NCBI GenBank assembly: GCA_910578075.1
Contig: CAJTPK010000006.1
Location: forward strand, 1-64,000
Origin: an uncultured Muribaculaceae bacterium
Lineage (GTDB): Bacteria; Bacteroidota; Bacteroidia; Bacteroidales; Muribaculaceae
DNA: 64,000 nucleotides
Direction of reading: 5' to 3'
In this document: piece by piece, positions 1-9,791 of the stretch
How positions within the stretch are numbered: the stretch's first letter is position 1
Layout of the letters: each line of letters opens with the position of its first letter
Position numbers and translations under genes: made by a program
The notes under the pieces: model-generated
Told to the model about the DNA's origin: nothing
The model's database searches: none
What the model saw: the letters and a program-made list of their open reading frames with translations, nothing else

Positions 1-156
1 TACATCCACGAAATTTGTACCAAAGATAATGTGCTAATTCCGAACTAACAAATGTTAACTTTGGCTATCGGTAGGAATTGCAGTTTGTACTAAATCTTTC
101 TAAATCAAGATTTTATAAAATTGCCAACACTTGCATATCAGTCACTTATGGGCACG

Positions 157-184
157 AAAAAAGGGCCACAAAATTGTGACCCTT
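157..184 (-). terminator. Intrinsic terminator of tRNA-Arg
   Basis: On the minus strand, directly after the tRNA 3' end, a stem of about 9 bp (GGGTCACAA with TTGTGGCCC, one G-U pair) is followed by a run of six T. Position and form fit a Rho-independent terminator for the tRNA. Confidence 0.75.
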
Positions 185-187
185 CTG

Positions 188-261
188 TGATCCGGTTGGG
201 ATTCGAACCCAAGACCCACAGCTTAGAAGGCTGTTGCTCTATCCAGCTGAGCTACCAGACC
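188..261 (-). tRNA. tRNA-Arg (anticodon TCT)
   Basis: Read on the minus strand, a 74-base cloverleaf is visible. The acceptor stem GGTCTGG pairs with CCGGATC, with two G-U pairs. The D arm contains AGCTCAGCTGGATAGAGC. The anticodon stem ACAGC/GCTGT encloses the loop CTTCTAA, giving anticodon TCT (arginine, AGA codons). The T arm contains GGTTCGAATCC. No CCA is encoded after the discriminator A, so CCA would be added after transcription. The gene stands alone ahead of its own terminator. Confidence 0.95.
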
Positions 262-405
262 AGCATGTTTCCGCAGGAGTGAACCGTTGCGGAAGTTTTG
301 CAACCGCAAAGTTAATCAAAATTTCTGATATTACAATCCCCGGAGCATGATTTTTATGTATTTATAACGACAACTTCAATTATTTCAGAAATTTTTCCAT
401 ATTTA

Positions 406-437
406 TTTCACGAATTGCGGAAATAATAATAAATTTG
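406..437 (+). promoter_or_regulatory. Probable promoter of frdCAB
   Basis: TTTC at 406-409, a 20-base spacer, then TAAATTTG at 430-437. This matches the Bacteroidetes primary promoter (TTTG / TAnnTTTG) with one mismatch in the -33 box. It predicts a leader of roughly 100 bases before the frdC start at 547. The leader contains no structure I can name. Confidence 0.6.
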
Positions 438-546
438 CAGGGAGAACTATACTGCCGTTCATGTCTCTGTAGATGGGGCGGGCGGCTGTCGAGTGCGATT
501 CATTGAAACTATAACAATATAAATCTAATAATTAATTAAAACTGCT

Positions 547-1575
547 ATGTGGTTATCAAACTCGTCTGTAGGACGTAAATTCGTAATGGCCCTTACGGGT
601 GCATTCCTCGTCCTATTCGTAACTTTTCACTGTTTGATGAACGCCGTAGCCATCTGCTGGCCCACAGCTTACAACTCGATTTGCGAATTCTTAGGCGCAA
701 ACTGGTATGCTCTGGCAGCTTCCGCAGTCCTGGCTATCTTCATCATTGTCCACATCATCTACGCTGTGATGCTTACGCTGCAGAACCGCCGTGCGCGCGG
801 TAATGTGCGTTATGCCATCTCCAAGACTCCCAAAAGCGTGGAGTGGTCATCTAAAAACATGTTCGTGCTCGGCATCGTGATCCTCGCTTTCCTCGTGGTT
901 CACATGATCCAGTTCTGGGCTAAGATGCAGCTCGTCGAGATCCTCGGCGACCATGGCACTGTGCCCCCGGCTGCCGGTACACTCTTCATCCAGATGGCTT
1001 TCTCAGAGGTATGGACTCCCATAGTTTACATCATCGGCTTCATCGCTCTCTGGTTCCACATGAACCATGGTTTCTGGTCGATGTTCCAGTCAATCGGTTG
1101 GGATAACAACAGCTGGATCCCCCGCTTGAAGAAAGTTGCCTGCGTATGGGCATCTGTAGTGGTGCTCTGCTTCATCGCCCAGGCAATTGTGTTCACAGTT
1201 CGCGCCAACGACAACTACTATATCAAGAACGAGGCTCTCCGCGAGCAGTATAAGGATATGGTATGGCCGATGATGGAGAAAGACTTTGGTCCCGACATGG
1301 CTCAGCTCGGCATGCAGATCAAGATGTCTCCTTATGCTCAGGTGTCACAGGGTCTCCGTCAGATGGAGGAGCAACAGAAGCAGCAGCTCGAGCAGCTCAA
1401 CACAGCTGAGGGCAAGGAGTATGTGAAGAATAATCCTCAGATGCAGACTCAGCTTGAGAACATGACCAAGCAGCACAAGGCTCTTGAGAACGCTGTCAAA
1501 CTGTTTGACTATCTTGAGCAGAATGACAACAAACCCGAATTACAATTCCCCGGTCAAGCCGGACAACCCCAATAA
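547..1575 (+). CDS. frdC: Fumarate reductase / succinate dehydrogenase cytochrome b subunit (FrdC/SdhC)
   Basis: Membrane anchor subunit that passes electrons between quinone and the FrdAB dimer in the inner membrane. It belongs to the Bacteroidetes single-anchor cytochrome b558 type. About five hydrophobic segments lie within residues 10-225, with histidines at HCLMN, HIIYA, HMIQF and HMNHG as haem-ligand candidates. It is 342 aa, whereas anchors of this family are usually about 220-260 aa. The excess is a hydrophilic, Gln- and Glu-rich C-terminal tail (about residues 230-342) that looks coiled-coil and ends in a Pro/Gln-rich segment. It is first in frdCAB, with 8 bases before frdA. Subunit identity is secure; the role of the tail is unknown. 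Confidence 0.93.
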   Translation: MWLSNSSVGRKFVMALTGAFLVLFVTFHCLMNAVAICWPTAYNSICEFLGANWYALAASAVLAIFIIVHIIYAVMLTLQNRRARGNVRYAISKTPKSVEWSSKNMFVLGIVILAFLVVHMIQFWAKMQLVEILGDHGTVPPAAGTLFIQMAFSEVWTPIVYIIGFIALWFHMNHGFWSMFQSIGWDNNSWIPRLKKVACVWASVVVLCFIAQAIVFTVRANDNYYIKNEALREQYKDMVWPMMEKDFGPDMAQLGMQIKMSPYAQVSQGLRQMEEQQKQQLEQLNTAEGKEYVKNNPQMQTQLENMTKQHKALENAVKLFDYLEQNDNKPELQFPGQAGQPQ

Positions 1576-1583
1576 TTAGCGAT

Positions 1584-3611
1584 ATGGAAGCAACAGATCA
1601 GAAAATAAGAGTAATGAATCCGGCCGATTCCAAGATCCCGGAGGGTCCTGTCGCTGAGAAATGGACCAACTACAAGGCACATCAGAAACTCGTGAACCCC
1701 GCCAACAAGCGTAAGCTTGACGTGATCGTGGTAGGTACGGGTCTTGCCGGCGCTTCTGCCGCATCCACTCTTGCCGAGATGGGTTTCAACGTGCTCAACT
1801 TCTGCATTCAGGATTCACCCCGCCGCGCTCACTCAATCGCTGCCCAGGGTGGTATCAACGCAGCAAAGAATTATCAGAACGACGGTGACTCCGTATATCG
1901 TCTTTTCTACGATACAGTGAAGGGTGGTGACTACCGTGCCCGTGAGGCAAACGTATACCGTCTTGCTGAGGTGTCTAACAATATCATCGACCAGTGTGTG
2001 GCACAGGGTGTGCCTTTCGCACGCGAATACGGCGGTCTTCTCGCTAACCGTTCATTCGGTGGTGCTCAGGTGAGCCGTACATTCTATGCCAAGGGTCAGA
2101 CCGGACAGCAGCTCCTTCTCGGTGCATACAGCTCTCTCAACCGCCAGATACAGCTCGGCAAGGTGAAGAGCTACAACCGCTACGAGATGCACGAACTCGT
2201 CCTCATCAAGGATAAGGATGGTGTAGAGCGCGCCCGCGGTATCATCGCGAAGAACCTTGTTACAGGTAAGTTCGAGCGTTTCGCAGCTCACGCTGTGGTT
2301 ATCGCCACCGGTGGTTACGGAAATGCTTACTTCCTTTCTACAAACGCTATGGGTTGCAACTGCTCCGCTGCTATGGCTTGCTATCGCAAGGGCGCATATT
2401 TCGCAAACCCCGCGTTCGTTCAGATTCACCCCACATGTATCCCCGTTCACGGTGACAAGCAGTCAAAGCTTACCCTCATGTCAGAGTCATTGCGTAATGA
2501 CGGACGTATCTGGGTGCCCAAGAAAATAGAGGATGCAAAGAAACTCCAGAAAGGTGAGATAAAAGGTAGCGACATTCCTGAGGAGGATCGCGACTACTAT
2601 CTGGAGCGTCGTTATCCGGCATTCGGTAACCTCGTTCCCCGTGACGTGGCTTCACGCGCGGCTAAAGAGCGTTGCGACGCCGGCTTCGGTGTGAACAACA
2701 CCGGTCTCGCTGTGTTCCTCGACTTCTCCGAGGCTATCAACCGTCTCGGCATCGATGTTGTCCGTCAGCGTTACGGCAACCTCTTCGATATGTACGAGGA
2801 GATCACAGACGTTAATCCCGGTGAGTTCGCCCGTGAGGAGAATGGCGTAAACTATTACAACCCGATGATGATCTTCCCCGCTATCCACTACACAATGGGT
2901 GGTATCTGGGTAGACTACGAGCTTCAGACTTCAGTGAAGGGTCTGTTCGCTATCGGTGAGTGTAACTTCTCCGACCACGGTGCCAACCGTCTCGGTGCAT
3001 CCGCCCTCATGCAGGGTCTTGCCGACGGTTATTTCGTGCTCCCCTATACAATCCAGAATTATCTCAGCGACCAGATCACAATACCTCACTTCAAGACTGA
3101 CACACCCGAATTCGACGCGGCTCAGAAGAAATGTGAGGAGGCAGAGCAGAACCTTATGAACATCAAGGGAACACGTTCCGTTGACTCAATCCATAAGGAA
3201 CTTGGTCACATCATGTGGGAATATGTCGGCATGGCCCGCGACAAAGAGGGTCTGCAGCTTGCTCTCGAGAAGCTCAAAGAGATCCGCAAGACTTTCAACT
3301 CCGACCTCTTCATCCCCGGCACAGTAGGCGAGGGTATGAATGTAGAGCTTGACAAGGCGTTCCGTCTCAACGACTTCATCACAATGGGTGAGCTTGTGGC
3401 ATACGATGCTCTTAACCGCAACGAGAGCTGCGGTGGTCACTTCCGCACAGAGTATCAGACTCCCGAGGGTGAGGCCCTCCGTGACGATAAGGATTATTTC
3501 TACGTTTCCTGCTGGGAATATGAAGGCAGCGACGAGAAAGCTCCCGAACTCATCAAGGAGCCCCTCCACTATGAGGCTATCAAGGTTCAGACACGTAACT
3601 ACAAGTCATAA
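1584..3611 (+). CDS. frdA: Fumarate reductase / succinate dehydrogenase flavoprotein subunit (FrdA)
   Basis: Catalytic FAD subunit interconverting fumarate and succinate, the terminal step of anaerobic fumarate respiration and succinate formation in Bacteroidales. The dinucleotide-binding motif GTGLAG is at residues 51-56. HSIAAQGG follows, where His83 is the expected covalent FAD ligand. GGYGNAY, HPTCIP and the Arg-rich substrate region are also present. The length of 675 aa is normal for the Bacteroidetes form, which is longer than the proteobacterial one. It lies 8 bases after frdC and 42-54 bases before frdB, so it is the middle gene of one operon. Direction in vivo is inferred to be fumarate reduction because the organism appears to be a gut anaerobe. 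Confidence 0.97.
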   Translation: MEATDQKIRVMNPADSKIPEGPVAEKWTNYKAHQKLVNPANKRKLDVIVVGTGLAGASAASTLAEMGFNVLNFCIQDSPRRAHSIAAQGGINAAKNYQNDGDSVYRLFYDTVKGGDYRAREANVYRLAEVSNNIIDQCVAQGVPFAREYGGLLANRSFGGAQVSRTFYAKGQTGQQLLLGAYSSLNRQIQLGKVKSYNRYEMHELVLIKDKDGVERARGIIAKNLVTGKFERFAAHAVVIATGGYGNAYFLSTNAMGCNCSAAMACYRKGAYFANPAFVQIHPTCIPVHGDKQSKLTLMSESLRNDGRIWVPKKIEDAKKLQKGEIKGSDIPEEDRDYYLERRYPAFGNLVPRDVASRAAKERCDAGFGVNNTGLAVFLDFSEAINRLGIDVVRQRYGNLFDMYEEITDVNPGEFAREENGVNYYNPMMIFPAIHYTMGGIWVDYELQTSVKGLFAIGECNFSDHGANRLGASALMQGLADGYFVLPYTIQNYLSDQITIPHFKTDTPEFDAAQKKCEEAEQNLMNIKGTRSVDSIHKELGHIMWEYVGMARDKEGLQLALEKLKEIRKTFNSDLFIPGTVGEGMNVELDKAFRLNDFITMGELVAYDALNRNESCGGHFRTEYQTPEGEALRDDKDYFYVSCWEYEGSDEKAPELIKEPLHYEAIKVQTRNYKS

Positions 3612-3665
3612 ACATTCTGGAATAGAGTATCATCATTCTCTATCCGCTCTAAAATGAATTCAACA

Positions 3666-4424
3666 ATGGAAGAAAATATAATGAAAGTCAACCTTAAGGT
3701 GTGGCGTCAGGCCGGACCTAAGGAGAAGGGCGCGTTTGTGACTTACAGCGATGTCGAGACCACGCCCGACACCTCCTTCCTCGAGACTCTCGATATTCTC
3801 AACGAGAGCCTCATCGAGAAAGGGGAGGAGCCCATCGTGTTCGATCACGACTGCCGCGAGGGTATCTGCGGTATGTGCTCGCTTTATGTTAACGGTCATC
3901 CCCATGGCCCCGCTACAGGCGCTACTACATGCCAGCTCTACATGCGTCGTTTCGCAAACGGCGAGACAATCACTGTTGAGCCCTGGCGTTCGGCTGCGTT
4001 CCCGGTAATCAAAGACCTTATGGTTGACCGTAACGCATTCGACAAGATCCAGCAGGCTGGTGGCTATGTAAGCTTCAACTGCGGTGGTGCTCAGGATGCC
4101 AACGACCTTCCCATCTCAAAGGTGAAGGCTGACGAGGCTATGGACTCTGCAAGCTGCATCGGTTGCGGTGCATGCGTGGCAGCATGTAAGAATGGTTCTG
4201 CGATGCTCTTCGTATCAGCCAAGATCAACCAGCTCTCATACCTTCCCCAGGGTGAGGTTGAGAAAGACCGTCGTGTCCGCGCTATGGTTGCTAAGATGGA
4301 TGAACTCGGCTTCGGTAACTGTACTAACACAGGTGCCTGCGCCGCTGAGTGTCCCAAGAACATCAAGCTCGCCAACATCGGCCGCATGAACCGTCAGTAC
4401 ATCGCAGCTAAATGCAAGGAGTAA
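3666..4424 (+). CDS. frdB: Fumarate reductase / succinate dehydrogenase iron-sulfur subunit (FrdB)
   Basis: Electron-transfer subunit linking FrdA to the haem anchor. The N-terminal ferredoxin-like domain has a [2Fe-2S] ligand set (CREGICGMC plus a later Cys in TTCQLY). The C-terminal domain has CIGCGACVAACKNG and CTNTGACAAECP, the ligands for the other two clusters. In-frame ATGs occur at 3654, 3666 and 3681. I chose 3666 because the protein then begins close to the conserved VNLKVWRQ strand, as in relatives, and no clear ribosome binding site favours 3654. It is the last gene of frdCAB and is followed by a strong hairpin. Confidence 0.95.
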   Translation: MEENIMKVNLKVWRQAGPKEKGAFVTYSDVETTPDTSFLETLDILNESLIEKGEEPIVFDHDCREGICGMCSLYVNGHPHGPATGATTCQLYMRRFANGETITVEPWRSAAFPVIKDLMVDRNAFDKIQQAGGYVSFNCGGAQDANDLPISKVKADEAMDSASCIGCGACVAACKNGSAMLFVSAKINQLSYLPQGEVEKDRRVRAMVAKMDELGFGNCTNTGACAAECPKNIKLANIGRMNRQYIAAKCKE

Positions 4425-4437
4425 TCCACCTGCGATA

Positions 4438-4492
4438 ATATCAAAATAAAATGGACCGAATCGATTCGATTCGGTCCATTTTATTTTGATAT
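4438..4492. terminator. Bidirectional terminator, perfect 24-bp stem
   Basis: A perfect inverted repeat with arms 4438-4461 and 4469-4492 and a 7-base loop. The inner stem is GC-rich (GGACCGAAT/ATTCGGTCC) and the outer part is A/T-only on both sides, so either strand would end in U-rich RNA. It lies between the convergent frdB and the minus-strand lipoprotein gene and would serve both. Confidence 0.9.
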
Positions 4493-4527
4493 CAACCGCA
4501 GAGCTGCGGCTTGCGGTGAACCGGAGC

Positions 4528-6504
4528 TTAATATGCTCCGGTCTTGCGTCTGTTGCGGCTGTTGGGGTCGAAAGGATTGGCTGTAGGATCGAATATCTCC
4601 TCTTCCTCCTCCTCGTATTCATCATTGTTGTCGCGTTTGCGTTTATCCTGGGCAGGCTTGTTCTTCTTCACGGCGTTAGGCTTCATCTGGTCTATAGCCA
4701 CTGCGAAGACATCCCACTGCTCCTCTTTATCCCAGTTCTTCTTTATATTAATCACCTTGGGATAATAATAGGCGAGGTCAGGCTGAAGCTGGAGGTCGTA
4801 ATTGCCGGTGTCATATTCCCCGTTCCCATTGTAATCCTCTATAATACGGGCATAATATTTACCCGGGGAAAGGTATCGGAACGTGACCATATTATCATGG
4901 ACCGGCTCCGAGCGCACCACGGCATCGCTGGTAGATAGCAATTCCACAAATGTCGGGATACCTGGATCGAGTCCGGTGAGATTAAAGCTCAGTGAGCAAT
5001 ATTCCTCCTCCTTCTTTGTTGTGAATTCATGCGTGAGGGGGCGTGTAGGTTTGCCGTAAATGCCCATGGCAGCCAATGTGTCAGCCACTACGCGGTATTT
5101 TGTCTCGTAAGCCCACGGGTATTCCATCATGAAATGGCGTGGCGAGACGCTGTCGCGCTGGTGGAATCTGACGCCCTCTTTTACCGGTTTCCATATGGAG
5201 TCAACAAGCATCTCAAGTCTGAAAGCAGATGTGTCGATGCTTGCAAGAGGGGTAGCGAATTCAAGGGTGACAGGCATATTGACATCCTGATTTGATCCGG
5301 AGAATGTCACGTCGAGAGTCAGAGCCTTGATGGAATCCTCGACTGAGATCTTTTTCTCCTTGTCGCTTTTTTTAGCCTTCTTGGGCTTGGGACGATTGTA
5401 ATAAAAGCGGAGTGTATCTGTGGTTAGGGACAGTCCTCCTGTGGAGTCTGTACGCATATATGATGCCGCAATCCGGAGGGAGTCGGAATGTACAAGGCGT
5501 TCCGGAAGCCAATAGACCAGAGAGTCGTTCTGCACTCGACGCTCAAGAACCGCATCTCCAAGGGTTTCTCCATCGGGGTTCACAACGCTGAGGCGTGGAA
5601 GACTGTCCGCGCGGGTGTTGAATTTGAAAAACACCTTGGTTGTGTCGATGCGCTCATATTTGGAGAGGTATTGAGGGCGTATCTGCGAATTGAAAGTGCG
5701 CAGCAGGATGTCATTGGGCAGAAAGCGGGTGCGAAGACGGTTTATTACTGTATCCACCTCTGCTGTCAGCGTATTATAAGTGGTGTCGCTCGCTTCTACC
5801 GTTTCGGATGTCGGTGTTACCGTCACTTCATAAAAAGCCACATCCTCTTCCGGATTCTCATATTTATAGTCATTGTCCTTGTCGTCAAGAGCGAAGACTC
5901 GATATGTACCCTCTTTTAGTCCGCGGATAGTGAATTGCCCTTTGTCGTCTGTTTTCGCGATTCTTAGAAGCGGGGTCTTGACAAACGCTGAGTCATTCAG
6001 ATTGGCATGAACTCCGACCAATATCCCCTGTCTCGGTTCGAGATTGCGCGAATCAAGCACCATGCCCGATATGCGCAGCGAATCGATGGTTTCGCCTGTA
6101 GAGAATGTGTAGGCGAAGCCTTGGAGTTTGTTGGCCTCGTTGTTGTCTTCGATAGCGTCTGCGAAGTCTACGGTATATGTGGTGTTGGGCTGCAGAGAGT
6201 CGAAAGTGACTGTCACGCGTCTGCCGACAGCAGCGACGCGGGGCACTTGCCGCGATGGGGGAGACACCACCACTTTTGTGAAGGCATCCTTTACATTTAC
6301 AAGCTCATTGAAGGTGAGCGTCATCCTTGTCCTGTCCACGTTGAGCGCGCCCTGTGGAGGGTTGGCGCTGACAAACAGAGGAGGATCCTCGTCGCGTGCG
6401 CCGCCCGACGGGTTTCCTATGTTGGCGCAGGCAGCCGCGAGCATGCATATGGAAGCGAATGCAACTGTTTGGATGAAATGTGGATATTTATATTTCTTGT
6501 TCAT
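4528..6504 (-). CDS. Ig-like domain (SbsA-type) lipoprotein of the Bacteroidetes
   Basis: 658-aa envelope lipoprotein. The N terminus has a signal peptide with lipobox LAAAC, lipidated Cys at residue 26. It is followed by the CANIGNPSGG-DEDPP start typical of a conserved Bacteroidetes family with an N-terminal bacterial Ig-like domain (about residues 38-135). A carboxypeptidase-regulatory-like beta-sandwich (GMVLDSRNLEPRQGILV...) comes next, then further beta-rich segments. The C terminus is charged and low in complexity (KRKRDNNDEYEEEEEE). The function of the family is not established; a cell-envelope role is inference. It is monocistronic, convergent with frdB and divergent from secDF. Confidence 0.75.
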   Translation of the reverse strand: MNKKYKYPHFIQTVAFASICMLAAACANIGNPSGGARDEDPPLFVSANPPQGALNVDRTRMTLTFNELVNVKDAFTKVVVSPPSRQVPRVAAVGRRVTVTFDSLQPNTTYTVDFADAIEDNNEANKLQGFAYTFSTGETIDSLRISGMVLDSRNLEPRQGILVGVHANLNDSAFVKTPLLRIAKTDDKGQFTIRGLKEGTYRVFALDDKDNDYKYENPEEDVAFYEVTVTPTSETVEASDTTYNTLTAEVDTVINRLRTRFLPNDILLRTFNSQIRPQYLSKYERIDTTKVFFKFNTRADSLPRLSVVNPDGETLGDAVLERRVQNDSLVYWLPERLVHSDSLRIAASYMRTDSTGGLSLTTDTLRFYYNRPKPKKAKKSDKEKKISVEDSIKALTLDVTFSGSNQDVNMPVTLEFATPLASIDTSAFRLEMLVDSIWKPVKEGVRFHQRDSVSPRHFMMEYPWAYETKYRVVADTLAAMGIYGKPTRPLTHEFTTKKEEEYCSLSFNLTGLDPGIPTFVELLSTSDAVVRSEPVHDNMVTFRYLSPGKYYARIIEDYNGNGEYDTGNYDLQLQPDLAYYYPKVINIKKNWDKEEQWDVFAVAIDQMKPNAVKKNKPAQDKRKRDNNDEYEEEEEEIFDPTANPFDPNSRNRRKTGAY

Positions 6505-6661
6505 ATTTTCGTAAGGCGGACTCCTCTATATCCGGTAAAAACGGGTATCATTTAGGATACCTGTCTTAAAAAGAACGTCAAAAATAAATAAAAATATTGA
6601 GAAATGAGGTCATAAACCATAATTTTATGCGCGGAATGCTCCAAACATCAAAAAAAAGCCG

Positions 6662-6669
6662 TATATTTG
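6662..6669 (+). promoter_or_regulatory. Probable -7 box of the secDF promoter
   Basis: TATATTTG followed by CAAG matches the Bacteroidetes TAnnTTTG box. I find no good TTTG at the expected distance upstream, so this rests on the -7 box alone. It would give a leader of about 95 bases before secDF. Confidence 0.45.
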
Positions 6670-6768
6670 CAAGCTGAAAAATAGACTTTCCACAGGAACT
6701 CCATTGTTTCCCGTGGAAATTCATCATAGGAACGAAATAAAAAACAATAAAAATAACAACAAATCGAA

Positions 6769-9744
6769 ATGCAGAACAAAGGGTTTATCAGCACCATTGC
6801 GATCCTTCTGGTATTGATTTGCGGTTTCTACATCTCTTTCAGCTTTGTTACTTCCCACTATGAGAAGAAAGCAAAGGAGTTTGCAGCCATGACCGCCAAG
6901 ACCAGCGACGAGACCAATGACGCTTACAAACAAAGTCTGAAGCAATTCAACGACTCAATCGACAAAGAGAAAGTTTATCTGTGGTACACCTACAACCAGG
7001 TCCGCAAGATGGAGGTTGGTCTCGGTCTTGACCTGAAAGGTGGTATGAACGTGGTTCTTGAGATATCGGTTCCCGACATCCTCCGCCAGTATGCATCGGG
7101 TGATGCTCAGCTCGCCCAAATCAATTCCGCGATCAAGAAGGCGGAAGCTGACGGCACCAAGGGCAGCGACAAGGATTTCGTTTCCAAAGTTGCATCCTAT
7201 ATCCAGCCGGGCGTGATGGCAAGCCTCTTTGTTCGCGAAGGTGAATATATGGGCACGCTGAAATCCAATGCTTCCAACGAAGAGGTTACAGCGGCTCTCG
7301 AGAAGCAGGTCGACAGCCAGGTTGACGCTGCATTCAATATCTTCCGCACACGTATCGACCAGTTTGGTGTGGTTGCTCCGAACATCCAGAAACTTCAGGA
7401 CAAGAGCGGCCAGATCCTTCTTGAACTCCCCGGTGTCAAAGAGCCGGAGCGTGTGACAGAGCTTCTGAAATCAAGCGCCAATCTTGAATTCTTCGAGGTT
7501 TACAACTACAATGAGATCATGGCTGACCTCCAGCGCTTCGCCTCAGCATACGCGCAGCAGGATACAATCAACCATCTCAATGTAATCGAGCTCCTCGGAG
7601 GTCCGCAGCGTGCCGGCACACCGATTGTCGGTATGGTTGCCCCCTCTAACAAGAATCTGGTTGACTCTGTAATGAACAGCGAGCTTGCAAAGCGCACTCT
7701 TCCTTCTGACCTCACTCTGATGTGGTCGGTTAAGCAGGCTGAGTTCCCTGTGACTGACGCAAGCGGCAATGTTGTCAAGAAAGATAATGGAGAGGACAAG
7801 ACAGTAGGCTATTGGGAGCTTATCGCCCTCAAGGGTGACGCGGTTCTCGAAGGCGACGCTGTGACATCCGCTTCTTCAGAATACGACAACATGCAGGGTA
7901 ACATGGTCAACATGAAGATGAACGACCGTGGTGCTCAGGAATGGGCTACCATTACCCGCAACAACATCGGTCGTCCTATCGCCATTGTGCTTGACGAGCA
8001 TGTTTACTCATTCCCTAACGTAAATAACGAGATCACAGGCGGCAGCTCGCAGATCACAGGTAACTTCACACCCGAAGAGGCTAATGACCTTGCAAACGTG
8101 CTTAAGTCCGGTAAGATGTCAGCGAAAGTTAACGTTGTCAGCAACAACGTTATCGGTCCGAGCCTTGGAGCAGAGGCAATCCAGATGGGCTTCATCTCCT
8201 TTATCGTGGCTATCATCCTGCTGATGATCCTCATGGTGGCTTACTACGGCTGGATCCCCGGCCTTGTGGCTAACGTGGGTCTTATCCTCAACCTCTACTT
8301 CACACTCGGTATCCTCGCATCGCTTCAGGCAGTGCTCACACTTTCCGGTATCGCCGGTATCGTGCTTGCTCTCGGTATGGCTGTGGATGCCAACGTGCTT
8401 ATCTTCGAGCGCACCAAAGAGGAGCTTAAAAACGGTAAGAAACTCCGTCAGGCCATTTCCGAGGGTTATGGCAACGCATTCTCCGCGATCTTCGACTCGA
8501 ACCTTACATCTGTCATCACCGGTGTGATCCTTCTCTTCTTCGGTTCTGGTCCTATCAAGGGATTCGCAACCACTCTTATCATCGGTATCGTCTGCTCATT
8601 CTTCACAGCAGTGTTCCTTACCCGCATCGCGTTCGATCTTATCACAAAGAACGGTCGTTGCGCCAATATGAATTTTGCTACAGCTCTCAGCCGCAACTTC
8701 CTCACCAACCCGAAGATCAACTTCATGGGTCAGTCGAAAGCTGCTGCTGCAGTATGGGTTGCTCTTATCGTAATCTCAATAGCATCTCTCGCTATCCGTG
8801 GTATGAACCAGGGTATCGATTTCTCCGGTGGTCGCAACTATGTGGTTCAGTTCGAGAAGAATGTTGACCGTCAGGCTGTGCAGGAGAAACTTCTCAATCT
8901 TCTCCAGGCAGAAGCTAACGATCCTACCGTTTCTGTGGCTGTGATCAATATCGACAACCCCTCTAAACTCCGTATCTCCACAAACTACAAGATAGCTGAG
9001 GAATCAGAGGGTATCGAGAATGAGGTGGCTTCACTCCTTTACAAAGGTCTTCAGGATGAGTTGACAGTGAATGGCAAGACCATGAGCCTTGACGCATTCT
9101 CAGTGTCAGACGAAAGCCATGGCATCATCTCGATCCAGAAGGTAGGTCCTTCTGTGGCTGATGATATGAAGAAGGATGCAGCATGGGCATTGGGTATCGC
9201 CATTGTCTGCATGTTCCTTTACATCCTGCTTCGTTTCCGCAACATCGCATTCTCTGTGGGTGCTGTATGCGCGGTTGCTCTCACCGCATTCCTCATCGTA
9301 GGTTTCTACTCCATCTGCTGGGGATTCCTTCCCTTCTCAATGGAGATCGACCAGTCGTTTATCGCAGCTGTGCTGACAATCATCGGTTATCAGATCAACG
9401 ATACCGTGGTTGTGTTCGACCGTGTCCGCGAGATGATCGGTATCTATCCGAAAGAGGATCGTCTGAAGACATTCAACAAATCGCTGAACCAGACATTGAG
9501 CCGTACGGTGATGACTTCGTTCTCAACACTGCTTGTGCTCCTCTGCATCTTCTTCCTCGGTGGTGACACAATCCGTTCGTTCACATTCGCTATGATCTTC
9601 GGTGTTGTGGCAGGTACATTCTGCTCTCTCTATTGCGCTGCTCCGATCGCTTATTATATCATGGCGCGCAATCATAAGAAAGGCAACGCGCAGGTCGCAG
9701 CTGAAGGCAAACCGGTGCTTGAAGGCAATCGTCGCTTCAAATAA
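6769..9744 (+). CDS. secDF: Protein translocase subunit SecDF (fused SecD-SecF)
   Basis: Inner-membrane RND-type subunit that uses the proton gradient to help SecYEG finish export of proteins across the membrane. The SecD half begins with one transmembrane helix (about residues 7-30). Next comes GLDLKGGMNVVLEI (D1 signature), a periplasmic domain, and five helices with GIAGIVLALGMAVDANVLIFER. The SecF half starts near residue 640 with GIDFSGGRNYVVQF and ends with the helices carrying GYQINDTVVVFDRVRE. At 991 aa it is the fused form normal in Bacteroidales. It stands alone on the plus strand with its own promoter. Confidence 0.96.
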   Translation: MQNKGFISTIAILLVLICGFYISFSFVTSHYEKKAKEFAAMTAKTSDETNDAYKQSLKQFNDSIDKEKVYLWYTYNQVRKMEVGLGLDLKGGMNVVLEISVPDILRQYASGDAQLAQINSAIKKAEADGTKGSDKDFVSKVASYIQPGVMASLFVREGEYMGTLKSNASNEEVTAALEKQVDSQVDAAFNIFRTRIDQFGVVAPNIQKLQDKSGQILLELPGVKEPERVTELLKSSANLEFFEVYNYNEIMADLQRFASAYAQQDTINHLNVIELLGGPQRAGTPIVGMVAPSNKNLVDSVMNSELAKRTLPSDLTLMWSVKQAEFPVTDASGNVVKKDNGEDKTVGYWELIALKGDAVLEGDAVTSASSEYDNMQGNMVNMKMNDRGAQEWATITRNNIGRPIAIVLDEHVYSFPNVNNEITGGSSQITGNFTPEEANDLANVLKSGKMSAKVNVVSNNVIGPSLGAEAIQMGFISFIVAIILLMILMVAYYGWIPGLVANVGLILNLYFTLGILASLQAVLTLSGIAGIVLALGMAVDANVLIFERTKEELKNGKKLRQAISEGYGNAFSAIFDSNLTSVITGVILLFFGSGPIKGFATTLIIGIVCSFFTAVFLTRIAFDLITKNGRCANMNFATALSRNFLTNPKINFMGQSKAAAAVWVALIVISIASLAIRGMNQGIDFSGGRNYVVQFEKNVDRQAVQEKLLNLLQAEANDPTVSVAVINIDNPSKLRISTNYKIAEESEGIENEVASLLYKGLQDELTVNGKTMSLDAFSVSDESHGIISIQKVGPSVADDMKKDAAWALGIAIVCMFLYILLRFRNIAFSVGAVCAVALTAFLIVGFYSICWGFLPFSMEIDQSFIAAVLTIIGYQINDTVVVFDRVREMIGIYPKEDRLKTFNKSLNQTLSRTVMTSFSTLLVLLCIFFLGGDTIRSFTFAMIFGVVAGTFCSLYCAAPIAYYIMARNHKKGNAQVAAEGKPVLEGNRRFK

Positions 9745-9791
9745 TTGATTTTAACATATCGGGCAAAACATTTTGCTCGCGAGTATAGTTT

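Noticed and set aside
157..184. Similarity of the tRNA terminator stem to the ORF6N palindromes
   Set aside because: Both contain GTCACAA-type arms, but the tRNA stem is imperfect, has a T run and lies 59 kb away; chance is the simpler explanation.
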